Source of the DNA: Cybelea sp963824595
Lineage (GTDB): Bacteria > Vulcanimicrobiota > Vulcanimicrobiia > Vulcanimicrobiales > Vulcanimicrobiaceae
Reading direction: 5' to 3'
Length of the DNA: 64,000 nucleotides
Assembly: GCA_963824595.1 (NCBI GenBank)
Contig: CAWGPY010000007.1
Location: 186,001 to 250,000 of the forward strand
Shown: in pieces, positions 16,764-24,727 of the stretch
Layout of the letters: each line of letters begins with the position of its first letter
Position numbering within the stretch: the stretch's first letter is position 1
Made by a program: the position numbers and the translations under genes
Notes under the pieces: generated by a model
What the model was told of the DNA's origin: nothing
Seen by the model: only the letters and a program-made list of their open reading frames with translations
Databases searched by the model: none

Positions 16764-17825
16764 TTACCGGTCGCCCGTGCGGAAGACGAGGGCGTCGATC
16801 GGGCCGTAAAGGATGCCCGCGCCGATCGAATACCTGATCTGTGGAGTTCCCGCCAGGGTCGCATAATCGACCCGCTGAGCGGTGATGTCGGCCTGCCACA
16901 TCGCCTTGTCGGTCCTGTTCCACGAACCCGAAACGGGGTCGTCGAAACCGGTCATGCTCGAAATCGGCCCGGCGGCCATGTTGGAAGCATCGAAGATCTG
17001 AACGCTTCCGTCGAATTGGCTCGTGCTTTGGTCGTTGATGGAGAGCAAGCCCTTCCCGAACGCGCGGATCCCGCCCGGAAACGCAATTCCGAGGCTGCCG
17101 AACTGCGTGATGGTACCGGTCGACGGCACGTATTCGGCGACCCCGGTCACGATACTATTGTCGAGGTAGTCGTACCAAACGTTACCGGCACGGTCGCAAG
17201 CAACGAAAAACGAGAAGTAGATGTTGCCGTCGGGGATCGAGCCGGTCGGCGACGTCGAGCCCGGCGCGAAGATTTGGATGCTGCCGTTCTGGTAGCCGTA
17301 GTTCGCATAGGTGTTCGACACGTACACGCTGCCGTCGGGACAAACGGCGACGGAGGCCGGCGCCTGGGCGTTCCCCTCGTTGAGGATTTTCGAGGCCGTG
17401 TAGCTTCCCGGCGTGTAGACGTTAACGGAAGAAGTGCCCTGGCTCGTCACGTACAGATTCTCGTGACGATCCGTATCCATGCCTTGCGGCCCGACCACGT
17501 CGCTGATGGTTGCCGTAACCATCCCGTTCTTTTTCGGCTGGAACTCTTGGACGACGTTGCCCGAGTAGTCGGACACGAACAGCACGTGACCCCACTCCGC
17601 GCGCTTCTTATTGGGCACGACCACGTGCGGTGACTTGATGCCGCTATGGCGCAGCATTGCGAGCTTCGCGGCCGTAAGCGCGAAGGCGCCTAGAGGCGCG
17701 TTCGCACGCGCGCCCGATTGCGCACTCGCGGTCGAGGGAGAGACCTGCGATGCCCCGGAACAACCTGCGAGCAACGCGAGAACCGCCCCAGCAATTACAC
17801 CGCGGCGGAATTGAGAGAGTAGCAA
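16764..17825 (-). CDS. NHL/beta-propeller-like lipoprotein
   Basis: About 353 residues from a TTG at 17825, which has AAAGG ten bases upstream. A lipoprotein signal ends in LALLAGC. The mature part has repeated blade-like units such as VLFVSDYSGNVVQEF, NLYVTSQGTSSVNVY and SVYVSNTYANYGYQNGS, typical of NHL-type propellers. It should be an outer-membrane or periplasmic lipid-anchored protein of unknown ligand. Related proteins are encoded at 42284-43378 and 43411-44448. The large LuxR regulator gene lies just upstream on the same strand. Confidence 0.8.
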   Translation of the reverse strand: MLLSQFRRGVIAGAVLALLAGCSGASQVSPSTASAQSGARANAPLGAFALTAAKLAMLRHSGIKSPHVVVPNKKRAEWGHVLFVSDYSGNVVQEFQPKKNGMVTATISDVVGPQGMDTDRHENLYVTSQGTSSVNVYTPGSYTASKILNEGNAQAPASVAVCPDGSVYVSNTYANYGYQNGSIQIFAPGSTSPTGSIPDGNIYFSFFVACDRAGNVWYDYLDNSIVTGVAEYVPSTGTITQFGSLGIAFPGGIRAFGKGLLSINDQSTSQFDGSVQIFDASNMAAGPISSMTGFDDPVSGSWNRTDKAMWQADITAQRVDYATLAGTPQIRYSIGAGILYGPIDALVFRTGDR

Positions 17826-17929
17826 AATTCGATAGCCTTTCTGAGAGCCGGATGGGATTTGGCATGACCTGCCCGCGCAATCTTGCCAGACGCGCAGGCG
17901 AAGGACCATGACCACTTTGGGCTAGAGGC

Positions 17930-20332
17930 CTAGCGCAGCAAGCCCAGGTAGTGCGCGCGCGCGACGGCTTCGATGCTGCCCGAAGCATCGAGCTTACGGA
18001 CCGCTGCCTTGATCTGGTTGCGAACCGTATGGATGCTGCGACCGAGCTTGTGCGCGATCGCCTTGGCCGTCCGCCCGCTCGCTAATTCGACCAGAACGCG
18101 GGTTTCGGCCTCGGTGAGCAGCGCGGAGGCGTCGTCATTCCGGAGCCTTGCGAGCGCGACGGCGACCGCCTCGGCGAACCCCTCTTGGTGCGCGGAGCGC
18201 AATCGCTTTAAAGCCTTCGACGCCGATTCGCTCCCCAGCGAGGAGCCCAGCGCGGCGAGTTCGCGCGCGAATAGCGCCAGCGCCCGCGTCTGCGCGGTGG
18301 GAGCGTTATGCGGCAGACGGCGGACCGCGGCGTCCGCGTTGCCGAGCACGATCTGCGCGACCGCTGCGAAACAATCCGCCAGCACGTTTCCTACGAGGTT
18401 CTCTCGAGCGGCCGAATTTGCGCCCCTGCCGCACACGCGCAGGCGGAGCGACGCGTTCTTTTCGTCGCCCCCGAAGGCCGCGAACATCGCAAGCGCCGCA
18501 TTCCAGACGCGCCGCTCGGAAGGATCGACCACGCGATCGTCCAGCGCCGCCAAAAGCCGATAGCCCTCCGAGAATTCGCCATTCCAACTCAATCGCGTGG
18601 CCAGGGCGACGCAGCAATCGAGCTCATCGCGAAAACCCGAGTGCATCGGCATCTCCGATTCAATGGCCAGCGCGCGCGCTCGCCGGCCCCGCTCGACCTC
18701 GAGCACGTACTGAGCGCTCAGGGCATAGGAACGATGGCGCCGGTCGCGCGTGCGCTCTGCGGCCCAGCCGATCTGTTGTGCATGCCGTAATGCCGCGGCG
18801 TGATCGTCGCGCGCGCCAACCGCCGTACCGTAGAGAATGCTCTGCGCGCAGATGAAGTGAAACCACGCACCTAACCGCCGCGCCAGACGCGCCGCCTCGT
18901 GGGCGTTCCTCTCCGCACCGGCGATGTTACCCGCCTGGTATTCGACGTAGGACAGCCGTTGCAGAGAGCGCGCCAGCAACGCCTCGTCGTCGAGGTCGGT
19001 CGCGGCGTCAACGGCGAGCCGTGCTTCCACGCGCGCATCTTCGAGCCGCCCCGATAATCCCAGGGCCATCGCGTAAATGCCGGACGCGTCAATGCGCTCG
19101 ACCTCCGTGCCGACGTCGAGCGCGGGGAGTATCGCGTCGAGCGCCGCGGTTTGGCCTTGATTGAGATAGTGGATGGCTCGATGGCGGCAGACGCGAGCGT
19201 GAAGTTCGGTCGTCGTCGCGATCCGGTCTGCTCTTTCGTAGAGAACGTTGGCGCGTTCTACCGCGCCGGCCTGGGCTTCGAGTTCCGCGCGCAAGCATAC
19301 GACGATCGGGTCGTCGCGGCGTATCGCAAGCGGCAACGCGCGTAAGGCGTCGCGCACGCCGTCCAAGCAGCCCGCGTCGAGCAGGGCTAAGCCTTCGGCA
19401 TGAAGGTCCGCGAGCGCCGAGTCCGGCGCGTAGAGCCGCTTCAGTTCGAAAGCGCGCCCGACGACGCCCGACGCCCGAAGCGCGGCGGCGGCTCGGAGTG
19501 CGCGAGCTCGCCGTTGCGACGCTGGAAGCTGCGCGATCGCGTAGCGCGCGAGCAGCGGATGCAGCACAACGCGCTCCCCTTCTTCGTAGGACGGAACGGG
19601 CGCACCGCCGACCCACTGCAGGTCGGCCGGTGGGTCCTCACGACCGAGCTCAGCGAGCATCCTTTCGTCGAAAGCGCCTAGCATGGCTAAGTCGGACACG
19701 AGCTCGCGCCGATCGTCCTCGAGCTGACCGAATATTTCGCTTGCGAAGTAGGCGGACAAGAGTCGGTGCGTCGTTGCGGCGGCCCGCGAGAGATCCAATG
19801 GCGAGCGCTGGAGAGCGGCCAGAGCAAACTTGACGGCGACGGGCCATCCGCCGGTTGCGTCGATCAGAAACTGCATAGCGGCCCGATCGACGCGCAGCCC
19901 GAGCGCTTTCGCGGCCCGGTGAATTTCCGGTGGCGACAACGACAAATCAGCCTGCCCAACGGGTGCCCCCGCTTCGCCTTTGGCGATCCAAGCCGCCAGC
20001 GGTAACCCGACGGATTCCCGGGAAACGAGGACCCATCGCGTTCGAGGGAACCGGTCGACCAGCGCAGCGACCGCGGCCGGTCCAGCGCCGTCGCCAGCGA
20101 CGGCCCGCAATTCATCGACGACGATAAGCCGATCTCCCGACGACGCCGCCGCAAGGAGTTCGTCGCGCCCCGCGGTAGTCGCGTCCCGCCACACGTGTGC
20201 GACGCCGGCAACTGCGGCGCGCACCGCCGTGGTCTTCCCCGACCCGGCGGCGGCCTGTACGACGGCGACGCGGTACTCCAACGCGGCGCGCACTGCATCG
20301 ACCCCCGTCCGCGTTCGTCCGGACGATGTCAC
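17930..20332 (-). CDS. MalT-like LuxR-family ATPase regulator
   Basis: 800 residues. Walker A AAAGSGKTT lies near 28-35 and an RLIVVDEL Walker B-like strand near 68-75. A long helical TPR-like middle follows, and a C-terminal LuxR HTH (LTEAETRVLVELASGRTAK, then GRSIHTVRNQIKAAVRKL). It is a STAND-type transcription regulator in which ligand binding drives ATP-dependent assembly on DNA. Start GTG 20332. It is transcribed towards the NHL lipoprotein and is divergent from the secreted triple-repeat gene, which makes both plausible targets. Confidence 0.85.
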   Translation of the reverse strand: MTSSGRTRTGVDAVRAALEYRVAVVQAAAGSGKTTAVRAAVAGVAHVWRDATTAGRDELLAAASSGDRLIVVDELRAVAGDGAGPAAVAALVDRFPRTRWVLVSRESVGLPLAAWIAKGEAGAPVGQADLSLSPPEIHRAAKALGLRVDRAAMQFLIDATGGWPVAVKFALAALQRSPLDLSRAAATTHRLLSAYFASEIFGQLEDDRRELVSDLAMLGAFDERMLAELGREDPPADLQWVGGAPVPSYEEGERVVLHPLLARYAIAQLPASQRRARALRAAAALRASGVVGRAFELKRLYAPDSALADLHAEGLALLDAGCLDGVRDALRALPLAIRRDDPIVVCLRAELEAQAGAVERANVLYERADRIATTTELHARVCRHRAIHYLNQGQTAALDAILPALDVGTEVERIDASGIYAMALGLSGRLEDARVEARLAVDAATDLDDEALLARSLQRLSYVEYQAGNIAGAERNAHEAARLARRLGAWFHFICAQSILYGTAVGARDDHAAALRHAQQIGWAAERTRDRRHRSYALSAQYVLEVERGRRARALAIESEMPMHSGFRDELDCCVALATRLSWNGEFSEGYRLLAALDDRVVDPSERRVWNAALAMFAAFGGDEKNASLRLRVCGRGANSAARENLVGNVLADCFAAVAQIVLGNADAAVRRLPHNAPTAQTRALALFARELAALGSSLGSESASKALKRLRSAHQEGFAEAVAVALARLRNDDASALLTEAETRVLVELASGRTAKAIAHKLGRSIHTVRNQIKAAVRKLDASGSIEAVARAHYLGLLR

Positions 20333-20445
20333 TCTGCGGCACTTCGCGTTGCAATACGCGGCGGCCCCGCGGGAACGGGTTAGCGCCGGCTCTATCGCGG
20401 GTATACGGCGTCCAGGCGGAGCTCAGCCCGCTTTGGGGGTCGATC

Positions 20446-21432
20446 GTGACGAGAAGTGGTTTTGCTTCCCTTGGCTTGATCGCCAGTCTGGTGTTCCTCA
20501 CCGGCCCGGCACAAGCGCAGAACGCCGTCAACGCTACCGGCAACTGGAGCGTGACCGCGAGCGGCGAGGTTTTCGCGACCGGCACGGTGAGAATCGTGCA
20601 AGATGGGTCCACCATCGTCGGCACCTACGGCCAAGGCGGGCGGATTGACGGCAAGTTCGCGCCCGGGACCCTCCGCGTTGATGCGACGTGGACCGATTCG
20701 CGCGGCCACGGCTGGATGACGCTCGTCTTTGCTTCGAACGGCAGCGGATTTACCGCCGAGTGGGGACGTCCCGGCAGCAAACCGAGTGGCCGTTTCGTCG
20801 CATCGCGGGCCGCATATCCTCCGGTAAGCGGCAGCTTCCACATGAGCGGGATGGTGGGACCCGACCTCACGTCGCGCGTGATGAAGTTGCACCAGTTGGG
20901 GTCGACCGTGGTCGGGAACTTCGGGCCACGCACCGAGGTAGACGGGACCATGGCGTCGGACGCCAACAACCTGACCGGCACGTGGAAGACGCCCAGCGGA
21001 GAGGGCTGGATCAAGCTGCAGTTTACGGACGATAGCAGGAGCTTTGCGGGAACCTGGGGCTTCGCATCAGACGCGCAGCAGCCGCAGGGCCACATCATTG
21101 GGGCCGCCGTGAGCCACGCCCAGCTCTGGGTCAGAGGACTTTGGAACGTTGCATCCAGCGGCGAGGCGTTCGCGACTAGCACGCTCAAACTCAGTCAAGA
21201 AGGTCAGACGGTCATCGGCTCCTACAAGGGCGGACACTTACAAGGCACCCTTCCAATAGGTTCCGTCGTGCTGACCGGTAGATGGAGAGACTCGCGCGGA
21301 ACCGGCAACGTCGTGCTCAAGTTTGCCGCTAACGGTAAGAGTTTTCAGGGCAAATGGACGATTGACGGTAAGACCGGCGGCAGCATCATCGGAAAGCGCA
21401 ACATCGCATCGTCGCCCGCATTGCGCGAGTGA
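20446..21432 (+). CDS. Secreted protein with three ~100-residue repeats
   Basis: 328 residues from GTG 20446, preceded by GGGGGT. A signal peptide ends at GPAQAQ. The mature protein is three copies of one domain. Matching segments are GNWSVTASGEVFATGTV, SGSFHMSGMVGPDLTSRV and RGLWNVASSGEAFATSTL, each followed by G-S/T-TV-I/V-G-Y/N and a TGxW(K/R)(D/T)S-x-GxG block. The alternation of Gly, aromatic and Thr/Ser residues suggests beta-barrel or lipocalin-like units. No family is recognised with certainty. It is divergent from the MalT-like regulator (113-base gap). Confidence 0.7.
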   Translation: MTRSGFASLGLIASLVFLTGPAQAQNAVNATGNWSVTASGEVFATGTVRIVQDGSTIVGTYGQGGRIDGKFAPGTLRVDATWTDSRGHGWMTLVFASNGSGFTAEWGRPGSKPSGRFVASRAAYPPVSGSFHMSGMVGPDLTSRVMKLHQLGSTVVGNFGPRTEVDGTMASDANNLTGTWKTPSGEGWIKLQFTDDSRSFAGTWGFASDAQQPQGHIIGAAVSHAQLWVRGLWNVASSGEAFATSTLKLSQEGQTVIGSYKGGHLQGTLPIGSVVLTGRWRDSRGTGNVVLKFAANGKSFQGKWTIDGKTGGSIIGKRNIASSPALRE

Positions 21433-21488
21433 GCGGCGGCACACCGCCAGGAAACATGCTGGTCACGGCCGTAGGCTAGGATCGGGCC

Positions 21489-21872
21489 ATGACGAACGGA
21501 AACGAAATTCTCGCCGCGGTGCTCTCGCTGCATGAGGCGACCGACTTAGGCTTTCGGCGAATCGAAGCCGAGATGGGCGGCGGGTTCGTGCGCATTGCCG
21601 CGCTGGAGACGCGCGCAGATCGCTTCGAAACAAAGGTGCTGGCGCGCTTCGACGCCATGGACGAGCGCTTCGACGCCATGGACGAGCGCTTCGACGCCAT
21701 GGACGTGCGCTTCGACGCCATGGACGTGCGCCTCGACGCCATGGGCGTGCGCTTCGACGCCATGGACGTGCGCTTCGACAAAATGGACGTGCGCTTCGAT
21801 GCCGTCGAGTCGCGACTCTCTAATCTCGGCTCCAGCGTCGCCGCCATCGAGCGTCGCAGCCCCGCGCTATAA
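21489..21872 (+). CDS. Coiled-coil protein with expanded heptads
   Basis: 127 residues. The N-terminal half matches the 67-residue protein at 15616-15819. The C-terminal half is eight near-identical seven-residue units, RFDAMDE/V, encoded by 21-base DNA repeats. Hydrophobic F and M recur with heptad spacing, so a long parallel coiled coil is likely. There is no enzyme motif. TAGGAT lies six bases before the ATG, so the message may be leaderless. It converges on the GNAT gene with a 6-base overlap. Confidence 0.7.
   Translation: MTNGNEILAAVLSLHEATDLGFRRIEAEMGGGFVRIAALETRADRFETKVLARFDAMDERFDAMDERFDAMDVRFDAMDVRLDAMGVRFDAMDVRFDKMDVRFDAVESRLSNLGSSVAAIERRSPAL
21645..21812 (+). repeat. 21-bp tandem repeat, 8 units
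   Basis: Units of the form CGCTTCGACGCCATGGACG plus AG/TG. Units 1-4 and 6 are almost identical, unit 5 differs at two bases, and units 7-8 are more diverged. Each unit encodes one heptad of the coiled coil, so copy number can change without loss of frame. Confidence 0.9.
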
Positions 21873-22460
21873 GATCGGCACGTGCGGCGCCGCGTCGGTA
21901 CGCGTTAGGCCGAGATACCGCGGATCGTCGTAGACTTCGACCGCGCGCCGATACGGCTCGAAGCCGGTGCGCTTGTAGAACTCGAGCGCGCTCGGATGAT
22001 CGAGCGTGCAGGTGTGCAGCCAGAAGCGGCTGATGGGATGCGCCCAGGCGAGCTCGATGCCGCGGTTGATCAACCATCGCCCCGCGCCGGTGTGCAGCAG
22101 CGGTCCCGCGACGCCGAAAAGACCGAGCTCGCACTCGCCCGCGAGACGAAAATCGAGCTCGAGCAGACCCTCGTCGCTGCCGCCGGCGGTCATCGCGTAG
22201 ATCTCGATGCGGTCGTCGTTGAGCGCAGCTTCCAGCTCGCTCTCGGGCGCCACCAGCCGTGACGCCCAGAGATACTCGTCGCCCACGCGGTGGAAGAGGT
22301 CGCGATAGCGGCGCACGTGTTCGCGTCCCAGGCGCTCCAACGCCCACGACGGATCCGCGACCGACGGCCGGAGCGCCGGTTTCGCCGTCATCTGCAGGTA
22401 GGTTTGAACGCCGGCGAGCTTGCCGCGCGGCACGGCGTGGTAGCCGTCGGGAATCTCCAT
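21867..22460 (-). CDS. GNAT family N-acetyltransferase
   Basis: 197 residues. The acetyl-CoA-binding region is LFGVAGPLLHTGAGRWLI (about 113-130) and the C-terminal strand-helix is DHPSALEFYKRTGFEPYRRA, both standard for GNAT enzymes. It moves an acetyl group from acetyl-CoA to an amine; the substrate is unknown. It is divergent from hpnA with about 40 bases between them. Confidence 0.85.
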   Translation of the reverse strand: MEIPDGYHAVPRGKLAGVQTYLQMTAKPALRPSVADPSWALERLGREHVRRYRDLFHRVGDEYLWASRLVAPESELEAALNDDRIEIYAMTAGGSDEGLLELDFRLAGECELGLFGVAGPLLHTGAGRWLINRGIELAWAHPISRFWLHTCTLDHPSALEFYKRTGFEPYRRAVEVYDDPRYLGLTRTDAAPHVPIL

Positions 22461-22501
22461 AGCTGCGGGTGATTCGCCGCCGGGGCGGTAAAGTCGGGGC
22501 G

Positions 22502-23464
22502 ATGGCTCGGGGAGACCGCGTCTTTCTCACCGGCGCGACCGGGTTCGTCGGCTCGCACATCCTGCGCGAGCTCCTGGAGGCCGGGTACGACGTGCGGGCG
22601 CTTCGGCGGTCCGCTGCTCGGCCCTTCGACACGCGCGCTTCGCGCGCTGCTCGGGGTGACAATGGTGGTAGCGTCGAGTGGATCGAGGGCGATCTGCGCG
22701 ACGTCGGCGCCTTCGCCCGGCAGCTGCGCGGCTGCCGGTATCTGGTGCACTGCGCCGCGCTCTACTCGTTCGCGCCGCGCGATCGCGCGGAGATCCGGCG
22801 CGTGAACGTTGACGCGACCGCCAGCCTGTTGTTCGCCGCCCACGTCGGGGGCGTCGAGCGCGCCGTGCTCACGTCGAGCTCCGCCACGATCGACCACGCG
22901 CACGGCGCGTACCATCGGTCGAAGCTCGAGCAGGAGCGCGCCGCGTTCGCGAGCCGCGTGCCGGTGATCGCGCTGCTGCCGACGGCGCCCGTCGGCCCCG
23001 GCGACGCCAAGCCGACGCCGACCGGCAAGTTGATCCTCGACTTCACGAACGGCAAGATCGTCGCGCGCGCTCCGGGCGACGGCGGCATGAACCTGGTCGC
23101 GGTCGAGGACGTCGCCCGCGCGCACGTCGCCGCGCTGGAGCGTGGAAGAACCGGCGAGCGCTACGTCGTGGGCGGCGAGAATCTCTCGATGGACGAGATC
23201 TGGCAGATGCTGGCCGAAATCACCGGCCGTCCGATGCCCGCGGGGCGCGCACCGTATGCGCTGGCGCTCGCCGCCGGCTACGCCGACGAGCTGCGCTGCC
23301 GCCTCACGGGCGCCGCGCCGGCGGTTCCGCTCGAGGGCGTGCGCATGTCGGTCGCGCGCATGTTCGCCGATTCATCGAAGGCCGAGCGCGAACTCGGTTA
23401 CGTCGCGTCGCCCGTCCGCGCCGCCCTCGAACGCGCGGTCGCCTGGTATCGGGCGAACGGATAA
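22502..23464 (+). CDS. hpnA: Hopanoid-associated sugar epimerase HpnA
   Basis: 320 residues, extended SDR fold. NAD-binding GATGFVG at 11-17, catalytic YHRSK, PTGKLILDFTNGKI, NLVAVEDVARAHVAALERG and YVVGGENLS, all characteristic of HpnA. TAAAGT lies seven bases before the ATG, so a leaderless message is likely. Residues about 38-57, between VRALRRS and VEWIEGDL, are encoded by a palindromic element read in its reverse orientation; in homologues this position is a short surface loop. The gene lies away from the main hpn operon but two genes from hpnG and dxs. Confidence 0.88.
   Translation: MARGDRVFLTGATGFVGSHILRELLEAGYDVRALRRSAARPFDTRASRAARGDNGGSVEWIEGDLRDVGAFARQLRGCRYLVHCAALYSFAPRDRAEIRRVNVDATASLLFAAHVGGVERAVLTSSSATIDHAHGAYHRSKLEQERAAFASRVPVIALLPTAPVGPGDAKPTPTGKLILDFTNGKIVARAPGDGGMNLVAVEDVARAHVAALERGRTGERYVVGGENLSMDEIWQMLAEITGRPMPAGRAPYALALAAGYADELRCRLTGAAPAVPLEGVRMSVARMFADSSKAERELGYVASPVRAALERAVAWYRANG
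22617..22665 (-). repeat. Palindromic element inserted in frame in hpnA
   Basis: On the minus strand it begins TGTCACCCCGAGCAGC, has the centre CGCGCG-AAG-CGCGCG and ends TGTCGAAGGGCCGAGC, matching the copy at 14698. It adds about 16-18 residues to HpnA without breaking the frame. Confidence 0.75.
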
Positions 23465-23473
23465 GAAGAGCCG

Positions 23474-24037
23474 TTATTTCTTCAGGAAGGGCGTGCCCTC
23501 GTGGGCGACCAGCAGGTCGTGCATGTCGTTGGCGTGGTCCTCTTCCTGAGCGAGAATGCCTTCGAGCATGACGCGCGTCGTCGGGTCCTTGTCGCCGAAA
23601 TAACGGATCAGATCGCGGTAATGCTCGACCGCGATGCGCTCGGCGACGAGGTTCTCCTTGATCATGTCGATGAGCTTCGTGGCGTGGCCGTACTCGGTCG
23701 CCGAGCGCGTCGCGAGGCCCTCGGGATCGAAGTTGGGCGTGCCGCCGAGCTGGTTGATCCGATCGGCGATCTTCTCCATATGATCGTACTCGTCGCGTGC
23801 GTGCTCGGCGAACTCTTGCTTCACGCTCTCGCTGTCGATTCCGACCGCCGCGACGTTGTGCATGTTATAGCGCAGCACGCAGACGATTTCGGTCGCGAGG
23901 GCCGTCTGCAGCAGCTCGATGGCCTGTTTCACGTCGCCGCCGTAGTTTTCGGTCAGCGCGCCCTTGCCCATGTGCTCGCGGGCGCGGCGGCGCAGTTCGG
24001 TGATGTCGGAAAGGAACGGTTGGCTGTCGGCAGTCAT
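23474..24037 (-). CDS. Bacterioferritin-like protein
   Basis: 187 residues, four-helix bundle. Di-iron ligands: Glu in ATEIVCVLRYNMH, Glu/His in EYDHMEK, Glu in NLVAERIAVEHY and Glu/His in AQEEDHANDMH. It would oxidise and store iron or protect DNA from Fenton chemistry. ATG 24037 has GGAG five bases upstream. It lies between hpnA and hpnG on the opposite strand and shares no obvious role with them. Dps-like function is the alternative. Confidence 0.88.
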   Translation of the reverse strand: MTADSQPFLSDITELRRRAREHMGKGALTENYGGDVKQAIELLQTALATEIVCVLRYNMHNVAAVGIDSESVKQEFAEHARDEYDHMEKIADRINQLGGTPNFDPEGLATRSATEYGHATKLIDMIKENLVAERIAVEHYRDLIRYFGDKDPTTRVMLEGILAQEEDHANDMHDLLVAHEGTPFLKK

Positions 24038-24100
24038 TTCATCTCCAGATCTACCCAGAAGGGAGCATGAGCCTACGACCGCAGGCGAAAGAAACCCTCG

Positions 24101-24709
24101 GTGACGGAAAATCCGCTGCCGCCGGTGACGTTCGTCGCAGCCACCGCGCTGGAGTGCGGGGCACTGCGGCGACTTTTGCCGGCGGCGCGCGTGGTGCAGA
24201 CCGGCGTGGCGCTCGAGGCGCTGCGCGACGAGCTGGGCGAAACGGTCGTCAGCTGCGGCCTGGCCGGAGGCCTGCGCGACGACCTTCCGACCGGCACCGT
24301 GCTGATTCCGCGGGAAGTGCGGCGGCCCAACGGCGAGACGCTGCGCTGCGATCCCGAGCTGGTCGAGGCGTTCGCCGAGAGCGCGCGGCGGCTCGGTCTC
24401 GAACCGCGTTTCGATCCGCTGCTCACGTCCGGCTCGATCGTCAACGGCGCCGCGCGCGGCACGTGGGGCGCGCGAGGCTACGCGGGCGTGGATATGGAGA
24501 CGGGCCTGCTGGGCGCGGCGCGCGTCGCCGCCGTCCGGGTGGTGCTCGACACGCCGCGCCGCGAGCTCTCGAGCGATTGGCGAACGCCGCTCGCGGCAAT
24601 GCTCAAACCGTGGAACTGGCCGCAGGCGGTGTGGCTCGCGCGTGAGGCGCCGCGGGCGGCGCAACTGGCGGCGCGCGTGGTCGCCGGCGCGCAGGGCATC
24701 GGGACGTAG
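24101..24709 (+). CDS. hpnG: HpnG-like adenosylhopane nucleosidase/phosphorylase
   Basis: 202 residues of the PNP/UDP phosphorylase fold. Features: AATALECGALRRLLP near the N-terminus, SCGLAGGLRDDLPTGTVLI, LLTSGSIVNG and YAGVDMETGLLGAARVA, which holds the purine-site Met-Glu. HpnG releases adenine from adenosylhopane to give the ribosylhopane precursor. hpnA next door and dxs directly downstream support this; a general nucleosidase is less likely. GTG 24101. The stop is 18 bases before the dxs ATG. Confidence 0.8.
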   Translation: MTENPLPPVTFVAATALECGALRRLLPAARVVQTGVALEALRDELGETVVSCGLAGGLRDDLPTGTVLIPREVRRPNGETLRCDPELVEAFAESARRLGLEPRFDPLLTSGSIVNGAARGTWGARGYAGVDMETGLLGAARVAAVRVVLDTPRRELSSDWRTPLAAMLKPWNWPQAVWLAREAPRAAQLAARVVAGAQGIGT

Positions 24710-24714
24710 GTGCG

Positions 24715-24720
24715 TATAAC
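24715..24720 (+). promoter_or_regulatory. Putative -10 box for dxs, leaderless
   Basis: TATAAC lies seven bases before the ATG at 24728. No clear -35 is seen. The spacing matches other leaderless starts here (hpnC, hpnA, the vapB-like antitoxin). Confidence 0.4.
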
Positions 24721-24727
24721 CCGGCCA

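Noticed and set aside
21645..21812. CRISPR-like direct repeats
   Set aside because: Units are contiguous without spacers, 21 bases long and in frame with a coiled-coil gene.
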